A stretch of DNA of 64,000 nucleotides from Planktothrix tepida PCC 9214 (GTDB taxonomy: Bacteria > Cyanobacteriota > Cyanobacteriia > Cyanobacteriales > Microcoleaceae), in NCBI RefSeq assembly GCF_900009145.1, contig NZ_LN889801.1, positions 62,001 through 126,000 on the forward strand, read 5' to 3'. Below, piece by piece: positions 18,044-28,388 of the stretch (its first letter is position 1; every line of letters begins with the position of its first letter). Both the position numbers and the translations under genes were made by a program. The notes beneath the pieces were generated by a model. The model was not told where the DNA came from, made no database searches, and saw only the letters and a program-made list of their open reading frames with translations.

Positions 18044-18395
18044 AAATCCTCCCTGGATTTTGTGAATTGATAGAGAAACTTCAAACAGTGCCAGTTTTTG
18101 AGAATAATTTGCCCCTGAAGAATATAACAATATTATCGCTCTTCTTTAAATAGTATTTTAAAGTAATACCGGGAATAGGGAATAGTCTTTATTTCTGCAA
18201 TTTTTAGACAAAAGCAATTATAATTCGGCTTAGTGACTATTAATATTAACTGAATAAAACAGCCACTCCTAATAAATCTTCCTTGAAAAATAGCTGATCA
18301 TCAGCTAAAAACCCAGCCTCCCTATCCCCACTGGGGTCTTATTCCTAAGATTTTTAAGAGAAACCAGGTTTTATTTTAGGGCTGAATTTGGTAAT
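18044..18395. other. intergenic region with a bidirectional hairpin
   Basis: About 350 AT-rich nt upstream of the truncated minus-strand start and downstream of the PIN-TRAM gene. Apart from the hairpin at 18292-18306, nothing was recognised. Confidence 0.4.
18286..18310 (-). terminator. intrinsic terminator of the PIN-TRAM gene
   Basis: AGCTGA/TCAGCT (18292-18297, 18301-18306) with loop TCA. A-rich flanks on both sides give U tracts in either direction. It lies about 90 nt past the stop of the minus-strand gene. Confidence 0.55.
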
Positions 18396-19475
18396 TTAAG
18401 CTAACACAGAATGTTCTGGACGAGCAAAAATCATTCGACCTGCGGAAGTTTGTAGAGAACTGGTCACAATGACGCGCACCTGATCTCCTACATATTCACT
18501 TCCATCTTCTACCACAACCATTGTGCCATCATCTAAATAGCCAATTCCCTGAGAAGGTTCTTTTCCTTCTTTTCTAATTTTTAACTCAATAATATCCCCT
18601 GGTAAATAGGAGGGACGAATGGCTTGAGCTAAATCATTAATATTCAGAACTGGAACTTGCTGTACCGTTGCTACTTTGGATAAATTGTAATCATTCGTTA
18701 ACAGCGTGCCGTTAATTTCTTGAGCAAATCTCACTAATTTTGCATCCACTGTTTGAGGTTCTTCATAATCAGCCGGATGAATAGAAATTTGCTCAGGATA
18801 GTCTTCCCGCAGACGGTTGAGAATATCTAATCCTCGCCGTCCCCTGATTCGTTTTTGATCATTTGAAGCATCGGCTACTAATTGTAATTCCTGTAAAATA
18901 AACTGAGGAACTAAAATTTGACCTTCGATGAAACCCGTTGCTAACAAACTTTCAATCCGTCCATCAATAATACAGCTTGTATCAATGACTTTTGTATAGG
19001 CAGGTTTTAGGGTTCCTTCTGCCAATAACATTGATTCTAAACTATTGGGATTAATAATTCTGAAAAATGCTCGTCCGTGAGTATCTGCTAAATTAACCCC
19101 AGTAAATCCAAACATGACACTGCATAACACCGCTAACAAGGGTTTAATAAACCCAACTTCACGCGGAATAGGCAGTAAAAATAAAGGTGCTAACATTAAA
19201 TTAGCCACTAATAATCCAATCACTAAACCAATCGCACGGGTGATTAAGACATCCAGTGGCATCTGACGAATTTGTTCTTCCAGACGGCGATAGGTGGTTT
19301 GCACCACTAAACCCATCACGCCTCCGATTAACGCGGTAAATGCACCTGTAACCGATCGCAGTCCTTCGATATTGGTGACTTGATCGAGTACAGGTTTCGG
19401 AAGCAGTTCAATGCCGTAGAAGCCCGTTCCAGCACCAGCTATTATGAATAAAATAATAATGATTGCATCTAGCAT
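18396..19475 (-). CDS. PIN/TRAM domain membrane protein (YacL-like)
   Basis: A 359-residue protein. The N-terminal 150 residues carry about four hydrophobic segments (AIIIILFIIAGAGTGFYG, GAFTALIGGVMGLVVQT, AIGLVIGLLVANLMLAPLFLL, PLLAVLCSVMFGFTGV). A PIN nuclease-like domain with conserved acidic residues follows (VIDTSCIIDGRI, DAKLVRFAQ, TNDYNL). A C-terminal TRAM domain ends it (GDIIELKIRKEGKEPSQGIGYLDDGTMVVVEDG). This is the YacL architecture, widespread in Firmicutes and cyanobacteria; its RNA or DNA target is unknown. Confidence 0.88.
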   Translation of the reverse strand: MLDAIIIILFIIAGAGTGFYGIELLPKPVLDQVTNIEGLRSVTGAFTALIGGVMGLVVQTTYRRLEEQIRQMPLDVLITRAIGLVIGLLVANLMLAPLFLLPIPREVGFIKPLLAVLCSVMFGFTGVNLADTHGRAFFRIINPNSLESMLLAEGTLKPAYTKVIDTSCIIDGRIESLLATGFIEGQILVPQFILQELQLVADASNDQKRIRGRRGLDILNRLREDYPEQISIHPADYEEPQTVDAKLVRFAQEINGTLLTNDYNLSKVATVQQVPVLNINDLAQAIRPSYLPGDIIELKIRKEGKEPSQGIGYLDDGTMVVVEDGSEYVGDQVRVIVTSSLQTSAGRMIFARPEHSVLA

Positions 19476-19757
19476 GATTTTAAGCCGATGGAAGTGGGTT
19501 GGAAATCCTGTTGAGGATATCCGCAGGTTTGCGTACTATTATATCTTCTGTCGGAAACCTGATCTGTATTCAAGTGTTAGGGAAAACCGACTGCATCTAT
19601 CCATCCTCCCTTAAGTTTGGCATTAGAGATCACTCTAAACCCGCTTGTACCTATCCTCTCTACATCTTGATGGGTTCAAGGTTTACAATAACCGTATTCA
19701 AAGCCCACGTCTTTCAAGCGTGGGATGTAGAATACCCGCCTTTAGGCGGAGTGAAGG

Positions 19758-20156
19758 CTAGTGAGAGTTTTGGTTAGCAATATACTTTTTGATAGTTTCA
19801 CTAGAAACAGAACCAGCCGTCCCACAATAATAGCTTCGACTCCACAAAGAAGGTAGTTTAAGTAAATGAGGAAATTCTTTTCTTAATATTCTTGATGATG
19901 CCCCTTTGATTCTGAACATAATTTGATGTGGAGCAATCAAAGGGTGACAACTAATAAATAAATGCACATGATCAGGCATTATCTCCAGAGCTAGGACATC
20001 ACATTCTAGCTCTTTTGCTTTTTGGTAGATAATTTCCTCTAATCTTCTGCTCACTCCGTTAACCAACACCCTTTTCCTCCTTTTTGGGCAAAAGACAAAA
20101 TGATAGTTGATCAGACTAACTGATGTGTTTTTTCTTCTATATTGATTTTCTGTCAT
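19758..20156 (-). CDS. tnpA: IS200/IS605 transposase TnpA (HUH Y1)
   Basis: Single-strand transposase that cuts and rejoins at subterminal hairpins. It has 132 residues. The HUH metal motif is MPDHVHLFI. The nucleophilic Tyr lies in SSETIKKYIANQ, the normal position. The N-terminal NYHFVFCPKRRKRVL strand matches the family. It ends next to the left-end hairpins and is divergent from tnpB. No inactivating change is visible. Confidence 0.93.
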   Translation of the reverse strand: MTENQYRRKNTSVSLINYHFVFCPKRRKRVLVNGVSRRLEEIIYQKAKELECDVLALEIMPDHVHLFISCHPLIAPHQIMFRIKGASSRILRKEFPHLLKLPSLWSRSYYCGTAGSVSSETIKKYIANQNSH

Positions 20157-20191
20157 TGTCGATACACACGATTCATCAACCTTATGTTATC

Positions 20192-21418
20192 ATGGATGAC
20201 ATGACAAAAATAACTCGGACGATTAAATTGAAATTCGTGGATCTCAACCGTTGTAAAGCTCAGGTGTTTGAGCAAATGACGGCAGAAAACACACGGGTTG
20301 CCAACAAGCTGTTGTCATTGCCGATTAAAGAACGGCGTAAAATGACAACAGCTAAAATTATGTCCGAGTTAAAATCTGCCCTTGTTAACCAAGTAATCCG
20401 ACATACCACATCACCCACAGGTCGTAAAACCAAACAATATAAAGTTCTTCCTGTGGAAGTTAACAACCAAAACTGGAAGTTAACCCTAAAAGGGAATACT
20501 TATTCAATTAGTTTTCCAACCCTTAAAGGTGAAAAAAGAATTCCCATTGAAGTTGCATCTCCCCATTGGCAACCTGTTTTAGACGGATTGTTAGAGGGAA
20601 CAATTCAAGGGGGTTCTTTTAAATTAATTAAACATCGAAATAAGTGGTATGCCTATCTGTCAATTACTGAGGATGTTCCAGAAGTTAAGACGGAGAAAAG
20701 ATTAGGATGTGACCGAGGACAGAATAATTTAGCGGTAGTTGCACCTAAACAGGGTTTTGGTAAGTTCTTTAATGGTCAAAGCGTTAAGCATCGGAGACGT
20801 TATTTTCAACAACGAAGAAAACAACTTCAAGAAGCTAAAAAGTTTCGAGCATTAAAGAAATGGGACAAAAAAGAACGACGATGGATGGATGCAATCAATC
20901 ATACAATCAGCCGTCGAATTGTTCGTTTTGCCGAATACCATAATGCTGATGTTGTTATTGAGGATTTAGAAGGATGTCGAAGCACAATGAAACAGAGCCA
21001 AAAATCTCGTTCTGATTCCGGTGAATCTCGACATAATTGGTCTTATTATTCTTTGGAACAGAAACTTAATTATAAGTTGGCTCTTAAAGGATTGAAATTA
21101 ATTAAAAGACCTGCGCCATACACTTCCAAATCCTGTTCAACCTGTGGTTTTATTGGTAAAAGAAATCGACATGATTTCAATTGCCCTAATGGTCACTACC
21201 ATAACTCTGATTTGAATGCTGCGAAAAACCTAGCTCAATGGGACGGTTTTTCTTGTCAGTTAGACCTACAGAGAGATGCTTCTGTAATGGATTCATCCGG
21301 TTTAACTGATGGGGTGCTTGGCACACCCCTGAACTCGGTGAATACAGTCAAACAAGAGTATATTCAACTGTCTCTGCTTGACTGGACTAGATACGAGAAT
21401 CCCACCCCTTTAGCGTAG
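20192..21418 (+). CDS. tnpB: RNA-guided endonuclease TnpB of IS200/IS605
   Basis: Cas12-ancestor nuclease that, with an RNA from the right end of the element, cleaves the donor joint to maintain the transposon. From ATG 20192 it has about 408 residues. The RuvC triad is visible as Asp in GCDRGQNNLAVV, Glu in VVIEDLEG and Asp in HNSDLNAAKNLA. The zinc finger is CSTCG plus CPNGH. An upstream in-frame start at 20123 overlaps tnpA and is unlikely. All catalytic residues are kept. The tail after the RuvC domain is about 50 residues and ends beside the right-end hairpin. Confidence 0.93.
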   Translation: MDDMTKITRTIKLKFVDLNRCKAQVFEQMTAENTRVANKLLSLPIKERRKMTTAKIMSELKSALVNQVIRHTTSPTGRKTKQYKVLPVEVNNQNWKLTLKGNTYSISFPTLKGEKRIPIEVASPHWQPVLDGLLEGTIQGGSFKLIKHRNKWYAYLSITEDVPEVKTEKRLGCDRGQNNLAVVAPKQGFGKFFNGQSVKHRRRYFQQRRKQLQEAKKFRALKKWDKKERRWMDAINHTISRRIVRFAEYHNADVVIEDLEGCRSTMKQSQKSRSDSGESRHNWSYYSLEQKLNYKLALKGLKLIKRPAPYTSKSCSTCGFIGKRNRHDFNCPNGHYHNSDLNAAKNLAQWDGFSCQLDLQRDASVMDSSGLTDGVLGTPLNSVNTVKQEYIQLSLLDWTRYENPTPLA

Positions 21419-21430
21419 CGCAGGGGTGGG
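21401..21430 (+). ncRNA. right-end hairpin / probable 3' part of the TnpB guide RNA
   Basis: CCCACCCCT (21401-21409) pairs with AGGGGTGGG (21422-21430), spanning the tnpB stop codon and the right end. In studied IS605 elements the guide-RNA scaffold covers the 3' end of tnpB and the right end, with the guide taken from flanking DNA. Here that would start just after GTGTCAA (about 21437). Expression is inferred. Confidence 0.5.
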
Positions 21431-21514
21431 AGTGTCAATGTTTCATACCCAATCAAACTCCTCATTTCTTTACAAACAATTTAGAATTGAAGATACAAAT
21501 GTTGATAAAATTCC

Positions 21515-22783
21515 ATGAATGCTAATCCTCTTGTTAACAAAATTCAGCCTCCGGTATCATTTCAAGATTTAGAACCGCCCAAATCTGCTTATTTACATAT
21601 CCCTTTTTGTCGTCGCCGTTGTTTTTACTGTGATTTTGCTGTTGCGGTTGTGGGCGATCGCAAACACGGGGATAATTCTACAATGATTCAAGATTATGTC
21701 GATATTTTATGTCAAGAAATTGATCAAGAATCTGTAATTGTTCCAGCTTCTAACTTAAATACAATTTTCTTTGGAGGGGGAACTCCTTCATTATTATCTG
21801 TTCATCAGCTTCAGAGGATTTTAAACACCATTGATCAAAAATTGGGTATTGCTAAAAATGCAGAAATTTCAATGGAAGTTGATCCCGGAACCTTTGATCG
21901 CGAAAAATTACAGGGTTTTGTGAATCTAGGGATCAATCGGGTGAGTTTAGGGGTTCAAGCTTTTCAAGATAAATTGTTACAATTAGCAGGGCGATCGCAT
22001 ACCGTTGAGGAAGTTTTTTCCGCTATTAATATTATCCAAGAAGTAGGAATTCAAAACTGGAGTTTAGATTTAATTTCTGGTTTACCTGAACAAACGCTCA
22101 AAGATTGGGAATTTTCTTTACAGGAACTATTACAACTTAACCCTAATCATGTTTCAATTTATGATTTAATTGTTGAAGACAAAACCCCTTTTTCTCGCTA
22201 TTATACTCCAGGTGAATCTCCTTTACCTTCTGAAGAAGCTACGACTCAAATGTATCGTTTAGCTCAACAATTATTAACACAAGCAGGATATGAACATTAT
22301 GAAATTTCAAACTATGCCAAACCGGGTTTTCAATGTCAGCATAATTTAGTTTACTGGAAAAAACAATCCTATTATGGGTTTGGCATGGGTGCGGCGAGTT
22401 ATCTTCAAGGTTATCGTTTAACAAGACCTCGAAAACGCCTAGAATATTATGCTTGGGTGAAAGGGGATCATTCTGATGATATGAGTGAATTTGTGAATAC
22501 AACTCAAGAACAATTATTAGAAACCTTAATGTTAGGATTACGGTTATCAGAAGGCATTAATTTAAAAGCATTATCCCAACAATTTGGAACAGATACCCTA
22601 CACAATATTATAACACTATTAATGCCTTTTTATCAAGAAGGTTTAGTTCAATTTTTAGATATTAATCAGAATTTAATTCAATCTAACTTTAATCAAGGGT
22701 TAATCCGATTAACTGACCCCGATGGTTTCTTAGTATCCAATCAAATTCTATCAACAGTATTCGCCGGACTCAGTGAACTGTAG
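21515..22783 (+). CDS. hemW: radical SAM heme chaperone HemW-like protein
   Basis: A 422-residue radical SAM protein of the HemN-like group. YLHIPFCRRRCFYCDFAV carries CxxxCxxC for the 4Fe-4S cluster. FFGGGTPSLL, EVDPGTFDREKL, RVSLGVQAF and SLDLISGLPEQT are typical HemW blocks. The C-terminal HTH-like region (LMLGLRLSEGINL) fits as well. Members are often annotated as oxygen-independent coproporphyrinogen III oxidase, but this N-terminal motif lacks the additional HemN Cys and suits a heme chaperone. It follows the IS element directly. Confidence 0.85.
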   Translation: MNANPLVNKIQPPVSFQDLEPPKSAYLHIPFCRRRCFYCDFAVAVVGDRKHGDNSTMIQDYVDILCQEIDQESVIVPASNLNTIFFGGGTPSLLSVHQLQRILNTIDQKLGIAKNAEISMEVDPGTFDREKLQGFVNLGINRVSLGVQAFQDKLLQLAGRSHTVEEVFSAINIIQEVGIQNWSLDLISGLPEQTLKDWEFSLQELLQLNPNHVSIYDLIVEDKTPFSRYYTPGESPLPSEEATTQMYRLAQQLLTQAGYEHYEISNYAKPGFQCQHNLVYWKKQSYYGFGMGAASYLQGYRLTRPRKRLEYYAWVKGDHSDDMSEFVNTTQEQLLETLMLGLRLSEGINLKALSQQFGTDTLHNIITLLMPFYQEGLVQFLDINQNLIQSNFNQGLIRLTDPDGFLVSNQILSTVFAGLSEL

Positions 22784-22845
22784 CTTAAAGTTTCTCCCTT
22801 AAGCTGTTCCTTGCTATATTATTGAAAGTCTTTGGAGAAAAAGAG

Positions 22846-24168
22846 ATGACAACACCCGAATTTAACTTTTTCCAACACTGGTATCCTCTAGTTCTTCTAG
22901 CCGATCTTGATCCTAAATATCCCAAACCAATCACCCTATTGGGAATGCGTTTAGTGATTTGGAAACCGAAAGATCAACAACATTATCAAGTCTTTTTAGA
23001 TGAATGTCCCCATCGTTTAGCTCCCTTAAGTGAAGGCAGAATTGATGAAAAAACGGGAAATTTAATGTGTAGTTATCACGGTTGGGAATTTAATTCTCAA
23101 GGTGTTTGTACTCGCATCCCCCAAGCCGAAAACCCGGAATTAGTGAAAGATAAATTTTGTGTTCAAAGCTTTCCCACCCGTGAACAACAGGAAATTTTAT
23201 GGGTTTGGACTGATCCATTATCTCCTGAGTTAGCTGCAAAAACTCCCTTAGCTTTATCCCCTCAAATTGATGCTAAAAAAGGATTTGTTTGGAGTTCTTT
23301 TTTTCGAGAATTAGACTATGATTGGCAAACGTTAGTCGAAAATTTAGTTGATCCAAGTCACGTTGCTTTTGCTCATCATGGATTACAAGGAAGACGAGAA
23401 AATGCTCAACCGATTACGTTTGAACTTCTGCAATCAACAATCCAGGCTATTGAAGCCACAATTTCTGTTGCAGGTCGTACAATTAAATTTTATCCCCCTT
23501 GTCATATAGAATATCAAATTGAATTTCCTAACAGTAAAAAAGTTGGAATTTTGGCATATTGTATTCCTGTTTTACCCGGAAAATCCCGATTAATTAGTTT
23601 CTTTCCTCAAAACTTTGCTAAAACTTTAGTTCAGCTTAAGCCTCGATGGTGGGATCATATTATGTTGCGGAATTTAGTCATGGATAGCGATATGATGCTA
23701 CTCCATCAACAGGAACGCTTGTTACAACAAAATCACCCGAATCAAACCTGGAAAACCGCTTATAAAATGCCAACCAGTGCTGATCGTTTAATTATTGAAT
23801 TCCGTAAATGGTTTGAAGAGTATTGTCACGGACAGTTACCTTGGAAACAAGTTCATATTCCGGTTCCTGAATATTCCCCTTTTAATGATAACCGTCGCCA
23901 AGTTCTGGATATTTATCACCAACATACCCAACATTGTAGTAGCTGTCGAAATGCTTTAAAAAATATTCAACGGGTGCAATTAGGGTTATTAATTTATTTT
24001 GTATTAACAGTTTCCATTGTCGCGTTAATGTCAGATTCTCTTCGGTCACAATGGGGAATTCCCTTAATAGTGATCGCCCTTTTAGGATTAGGAATTTATG
24101 GCGGGTTAAAATATTATTTAGAACCTAAATTTTATTTCGTTGATTATATTCACACCGATAAAAAGTAG
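22846..24168 (+). CDS. Rieske 2Fe-2S oxygenase, pheophorbide a oxygenase/Tic55-like
   Basis: A 440-residue non-heme iron oxygenase. The Rieske cluster is CPHRLAPL and CSYHGW. The mononuclear iron site is NLVDPSHVAFAHHG (Asp-His-His). A C-terminal CSSC motif (QHCSSCRNAL) and two membrane helices (LGLLIYFVLTVSIVALM, IPLIVIALLGLGIYGGL) match the PAO/Tic55/PTC52 group, which acts on tetrapyrroles at membranes. ATG 22846 follows GGAGA; an earlier TTG at 22822 has no advantage. The substrate is not determined. It lies 62 nt downstream of the hemW-like gene in the same direction, a suggestive tetrapyrrole link. Confidence 0.87.
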   Translation: MTTPEFNFFQHWYPLVLLADLDPKYPKPITLLGMRLVIWKPKDQQHYQVFLDECPHRLAPLSEGRIDEKTGNLMCSYHGWEFNSQGVCTRIPQAENPELVKDKFCVQSFPTREQQEILWVWTDPLSPELAAKTPLALSPQIDAKKGFVWSSFFRELDYDWQTLVENLVDPSHVAFAHHGLQGRRENAQPITFELLQSTIQAIEATISVAGRTIKFYPPCHIEYQIEFPNSKKVGILAYCIPVLPGKSRLISFFPQNFAKTLVQLKPRWWDHIMLRNLVMDSDMMLLHQQERLLQQNHPNQTWKTAYKMPTSADRLIIEFRKWFEEYCHGQLPWKQVHIPVPEYSPFNDNRRQVLDIYHQHTQHCSSCRNALKNIQRVQLGLLIYFVLTVSIVALMSDSLRSQWGIPLIVIALLGLGIYGGLKYYLEPKFYFVDYIHTDKK

Positions 24169-24204
24169 GATGAATTTTTCCCCATCAAAACACCCTAAAA
24201 AACA

Positions 24205-24243
24205 ACCCATCAAAACTCTATCTTGAATAGAATTCTGATGGGT
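24205..24243. terminator. hairpin between convergent genes
   Basis: ACCCATCA (24205-24212) pairs with TGATGGGT (24236-24243). It lies between the 3' ends of the Rieske oxygenase gene and purF and may terminate both. There is no strong T tract. Confidence 0.45.
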
Positions 24244-24261
24244 GAAGCTCATCCGACGAGG

Positions 24262-25743
24262 TTAAACCGTTGCGGTTTTTTCTAATATTAATTTAGAGCG
24301 TTTGACTTTTTCAGGAATATCAATGGGATAATTCCCCGTAAAACACGCCGAACAGAAAGTATTAGGATCTTCCTGTGTCGCTGTTAACATTCCTTCCCAA
24401 CTCAAATAAGCTAAAGTATCCACCTCAATTTGTTGGCGAATTTCCTCAATAGATTTCGTCGCCGCAATCAATTGTTCTTGACTATCGGTATCAATTCCAT
24501 AGAAACAAGGATGGGTTACTGGAGGAGAAGAAATTCTCATGTGAACTTCCGTTGCACCCGCATCCCGTAGCGCCTTAACAATTTTGCGACTGGTTGTTCC
24601 TCGGACAATAGAATCATCCACAATGATCACCCGTTTACCTTCTAACACATCCCTTAACGGGTTTAACTTCATGCGAATTCCTGACTCCCGCATACTTTGG
24701 GTAGGTTGAATAAACGTCCGTCCCACATAACGATTTTTAATTAAACCTTCAGCAAAAGTAACGCCTGACTGTTGGGAAAATCCAATGGCGGCGGGAATTC
24801 CAGAGTCGGGAACGCCGATGACAATATCCGCATCTACAAAGGATTCTCTGGCTAAAATCCGACCAATTTCCATGCGATAACTATAGAGACTTTCGCCACA
24901 CATCACACTATCAGGACGGGCAAAATAAATCATCTCAAACACACACAATTTCCGCGCAGGTTTCGGACTCCAGTGAAAGGATGCCATTCCTTCTTCGCTG
25001 ATCCAAACCAGTTCCCCAGGTTCCACATCCCGCAGATATTCTGCCCCAATAATATCTAATCCGCAGGTTTCTGAAGCCAAAACATACCGTTTAGGATTGG
25101 TCGGTAACGTTCCAATCACTAAGGGTCGAATTCCATTGGGGTCACGCACTCCCATTAATCCTTTTGGAGTACCAATCACTAAACTATAAGCTCCTTGGCA
25201 GAGGTTAAAGGCACTTAACGCTCCTTCCAACCAATCTTTGCCATTATTGACTTCTGAGGCGATGGCTAAGGCAATCATTTCGCTATCCGTCGTGGTCAGA
25301 AAGTCAAATTCACGCTTGGTTAATTCCTCACGCAATTCCCCAGTATTGACTAAATTACCATTATGTGCTAATGCGAGGGAACCTAAACGAGTTGAGACGA
25401 CCGCAGGTTGAGCATTCACCACCCGACTCGATCCAGTGGTGGAATAGCGGGTATGGCCCACCGCAATATAGCCAACGAGGTCGTTTAATAGGGTTTCATT
25501 GAAGACTTGGGACACTAAACCCATGTCTTTATGTAGATGTACCTTGTCGCCCTCAAAGGTGGCAATTCCGGCGGATTCTTGGCCTCGGTGTTGGAGCGCG
25601 TACAGACCAAAATAAGCCAGTTTTGCAACATCCTCACCCGGAGCATAAACCCCAAAAACGCCACAGGCTTCTTCTGGTTTATCGGGTTGTTCGTGATCAA
25701 CCGGGTGGGCAGAGTGCGTATCAAGGGAATCGTTTGGAATCAT
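24262..25743 (-). CDS. purF: amidophosphoribosyltransferase
   Basis: First committed step of de novo purine synthesis: PRPP plus glutamine to phosphoribosylamine. It has 493 residues. A propeptide of about 26 residues precedes the N-terminal nucleophile Cys (EEACGVFGVYAPG). The glutaminase domain has LQHRGQESAGIA, GHTRYSTTG and AHNGNLVN. The PRPP-binding loop is VIIVDDSIVRGTTS. The cluster-type C-terminus (MLTATQEDPNTFCSACFTGNYP) keeps the spaced Cys residues of Fe-S-containing PurF. It is on the same strand as purL but 300 nt downstream of it, separated by repeats. Confidence 0.97.
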   Translation of the reverse strand: MIPNDSLDTHSAHPVDHEQPDKPEEACGVFGVYAPGEDVAKLAYFGLYALQHRGQESAGIATFEGDKVHLHKDMGLVSQVFNETLLNDLVGYIAVGHTRYSTTGSSRVVNAQPAVVSTRLGSLALAHNGNLVNTGELREELTKREFDFLTTTDSEMIALAIASEVNNGKDWLEGALSAFNLCQGAYSLVIGTPKGLMGVRDPNGIRPLVIGTLPTNPKRYVLASETCGLDIIGAEYLRDVEPGELVWISEEGMASFHWSPKPARKLCVFEMIYFARPDSVMCGESLYSYRMEIGRILARESFVDADIVIGVPDSGIPAAIGFSQQSGVTFAEGLIKNRYVGRTFIQPTQSMRESGIRMKLNPLRDVLEGKRVIIVDDSIVRGTTSRKIVKALRDAGATEVHMRISSPPVTHPCFYGIDTDSQEQLIAATKSIEEIRQQIEVDTLAYLSWEGMLTATQEDPNTFCSACFTGNYPIDIPEKVKRSKLILEKTATV

Positions 25744-25892
25744 GTTACGGTTTGGCTCCTGATTGGCAAAGTCAGATGGTGGGAACGGTATAACGCTACT
25801 GGATTATAGAGGTAGAATGACTAAAAAGTTAATATTCTCTTAATCTTGTCCCTCTTTACTGTAGCTTATTTGACACGGATCAGGGAATAAAA

Positions 25893-26039
25893 TCAGTTAT
25901 CAGTTATCAGTTATCAGTTATCAGCGTGTAGAACTCAGATTTTGATCATTGGTTAACATCTTGATGAGTCTGTACGGACGGACTCCCGCTATGCGAGTGA
26001 ATCAACTGTCTATTTCTCGACTGATCACTGATCACTGAT
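25893..26039. repeat. short tandem heptamer repeats between purL and purF
   Basis: TCAGTTA is repeated 4.6 times (25893-25924), and nearly three copies of CTGATCA lie at 26021-26039. Both are unit-7 repeats of the cyanobacterial short-repeat type. The roughly 300-nt gap holds these, probably the purF promoter, and nothing else that I recognise. Confidence 0.8.
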
Positions 26040-26042
26040 TAT

Positions 26043-28388
26043 TCATAACCGTCGTTCAATAGCGTTTTCATAGGAAACCTGCATTTCTGCAACATTAACC
26101 TCTATTAAGCTCTGATCATCAGCCGTGAGAATTTGTAAAGATTCAGACACCGACCCCACAGAACCTAAAACCTGCCAGATGTCGTGTTCTGTTCCTAACT
26201 GTTGTTGCAGATAGGTTTCCCAAACCGATTGATTTTCAGGCTTAACAGAAACCAGAATCCGTCCCCCGCCTTCTGCGAACAAAATATTATCCCAACGCAC
26301 AGAAGCGGTAGAACTTAAACTCAGCTTAACCATTGCGCCTTTTTGACTACTCATGCAGCATTCAGCTAACGCCACTGCTAACCCTCCTTCGGCACAATCA
26401 TGGGCCGATTGAATCCAACCTTGACGAATGCCTTCCCGACAAGCTGCTTGTACCTTTTGTTCTAACTCAAAATCGACTCTGGGCGGTTTCCCTGCAATGG
26501 TTTGATGAACTACAGCCAGATATTCAGACGCTCCTAACGTAGGTAAGGTTTTGTCATCCCCCAAAAGATAGATTAAATCCCCTGAATTTTGCCAAGCTTG
26601 GCCACAAATTTTCGTTAAATCTGAAATCAATCCCACCATTCCCACCACGGGAGTCGGATAAATGGCTTCAGGATTTCCTTCTGCATCAAGGGTTTCATTG
26701 TAAAGCGATACATTTCCCCCCGTTACGGGAGTATTAAACGCTTTACAGCCATCGGAAATTCCCCGACAAGCTTCGGCTAACTGCCAATATCCGATGGGTT
26801 TTTCAGGGCTCCCAAAATTTAAGTTATCCGTCACCGCCACAGGTTCAGCCCCCACACAACTTAAATTCCGGGCGGCTTCGGCTACTGTTGCTTTTGCTCC
26901 TTCGTAGGGGTCAAGATACACATACCGAGAGTTACAGTCTACCGTTGCGGCTAATCCCTTATTAACTGACCCTTGGAAATTTGGAACAGGTTCCAACGGC
27001 CTTAACCGAATCACCGCCGCATCTCCACCGCCAGGAACTAAAACGGTATTATTTTGAACTTGATGATCATATTGACGATAAACCCAGCGTTTAGAGGCAA
27101 TAGAAGGGGTATCTAATAACGTTAATAATACCTGATTCCACGATTGAAATTCGCCGTTAATTTCAAGTCCTAAAATTGTAGATTGAGGTAAAGATTCCGG
27201 TGTCCACTGCCATGCTTTTTGAGCATATTCTGGGGGTTCTGATAATATTTCTCGCGGATATAACGGCGTATTTTCTGCTAAAGCATCGGCTGGTATTTCC
27301 GCCGCAATTCCCCCTTTAAATAAAATTCTAACGATGGGTTCTGCAATGACTGTTCCTGCAACAACCGCTTGCAATCCCCAACGATGGAAAATCTCAATTA
27401 ACTCCGGTTCTCGTCCTTTTTGAGCCACAAATAACATTCGTTCTTGAGATTCCGATAATAGATATTCATAGGGAACCATCCCCGTTTCTCGCACCGGAAT
27501 TAAGTCTAAATCGAGTTCAATTCCGACCCCACCTTTTGCCGCCATTTCTGACGTTGAACAGGTAATTCCTGCGGCTCCCATATCTTGGGCTGCCACCACC
27601 GCCCCGGTTTTAAACGCTTCTAAACACGCTTCAACTAAAGACTTTTCTAAAAACGGATCTCCCACCTGTACTGCGGGGCGATCTTGTATTGATTCTTCGC
27701 TTAATTCAGCACTAGCAAAACTCGCGCCCCCCATGCCATCCCGCCCCGTTGTTGAACCTACATATAACACAGGATTTCCAATTCCTGAAGCTCCTGATTT
27801 AACGATTTCTGGGGTTTCCATTAACCCAATTGCCATCGCATTAACTAGGGGATTTCCATTATAAGCCGGATCAAAATAAACCTCTCCTCCAACAGTCGGA
27901 ACCCCGAAACAATTCCCGTAATTAGAGATACCTGAAACAACGCCTTTAAAGATTTGTCGAGTTCGGGAATCTTCTAAGGAACCAAACCGTAAAGAATTTA
28001 ATGCAGCAATAGGACGCGCCCCCATTGTAAAGATATCCCTTAATATTCCTCCGACTCCTGTGGCGGCACCTTGGAAGGGTTCAATGGCTGAAGGGTGATT
28101 ATGGGATTCGATTTTAAAGGCAATATGGAGTCCATCTCCAAAGTCTACAACTCCGGCATTTTCCCCAGGGCCAACTAATATTCTCTCTCCCGTCGTGGGA
28201 AATTGTTTGAGGAGGGGACGGGAATTTTTATAACAACAGTGTTCACTCCACATCACGCCAAACATCCCCAATTCTGCTTGATTGGGGTGTCGTCCTAAGC
28301 GTCGGACTATTTCTTCATATTCTTCCGGTTTAATGCCTTCAGAGGCGATTTCTTCAGCAGAAAAGGGAGTATTGGTTTCGGTAGACAT
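26043..28388 (-). CDS. purL: phosphoribosylformylglycinamidine synthase subunit PurL
   Basis: Fourth step of purine synthesis: converts FGAR to FGAM using ammonia from PurQ, with PurS as linker. At 781 residues it is the small, PurQS-dependent form. It shows [14 protein letters not shown] near the N-terminus, [24 protein letters not shown] with the catalytic His, PTVGGEVYF and [13 protein letters not shown], then the pseudosymmetric second half ([43 protein letters not shown]). It begins [14 protein letters not shown]. It lies upstream of purF on the minus strand. Confidence 0.97.
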   Translation of the reverse strand: MSTETNTPFSAEEIASEGIKPEEYEEIVRRLGRHPNQAELGMFGVMWSEHCCYKNSRPLLKQFPTTGERILVGPGENAGVVDFGDGLHIAFKIESHNHPSAIEPFQGAATGVGGILRDIFTMGARPIAALNSLRFGSLEDSRTRQIFKGVVSGISNYGNCFGVPTVGGEVYFDPAYNGNPLVNAMAIGLMETPEIVKSGASGIGNPVLYVGSTTGRDGMGGASFASAELSEESIQDRPAVQVGDPFLEKSLVEACLEAFKTGAVVAAQDMGAAGITCSTSEMAAKGGVGIELDLDLIPVRETGMVPYEYLLSESQERMLFVAQKGREPELIEIFHRWGLQAVVAGTVIAEPIVRILFKGGIAAEIPADALAENTPLYPREILSEPPEYAQKAWQWTPESLPQSTILGLEINGEFQSWNQVLLTLLDTPSIASKRWVYRQYDHQVQNNTVLVPGGGDAAVIRLRPLEPVPNFQGSVNKGLAATVDCNSRYVYLDPYEGAKATVAEAARNLSCVGAEPVAVTDNLNFGSPEKPIGYWQLAEACRGISDGCKAFNTPVTGGNVSLYNETLDAEGNPEAIYPTPVVGMVGLISDLTKICGQAWQNSGDLIYLLGDDKTLPTLGASEYLAVVHQTIAGKPPRVDFELEQKVQAACREGIRQGWIQSAHDCAEGGLAVALAECCMSSQKGAMVKLSLSSTASVRWDNILFAEGGGRILVSVKPENQSVWETYLQQQLGTEHDIWQVLGSVGSVSESLQILTADDQSLIEVNVAEMQVSYENAIERRL

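Larger units (their letters stand above)
19695..21445. mobile_element. IS200/IS605-family insertion sequence (tnpA and tnpB, divergent)
   Basis: The unit contains a Y1 transposase gene on the minus strand and tnpB on the plus strand, with starts 35 nt apart. End hairpins replace inverted repeats, as usual in this family. On the left, CCCACG/CGTGGG (19704-19724) and CCGCC/GGCGG (19736-19749). On the right, CCCACCCCT/AGGGGTGGG (21401-21430). Both proteins look intact, so the element may be active. Exact ends were not resolved. Confidence 0.85.

Noticed and set aside
19499-19777. 92-residue plus-strand frame left of the IS element
   Set aside because: It spans the left-end hairpins of the IS and has no recognisable protein character.
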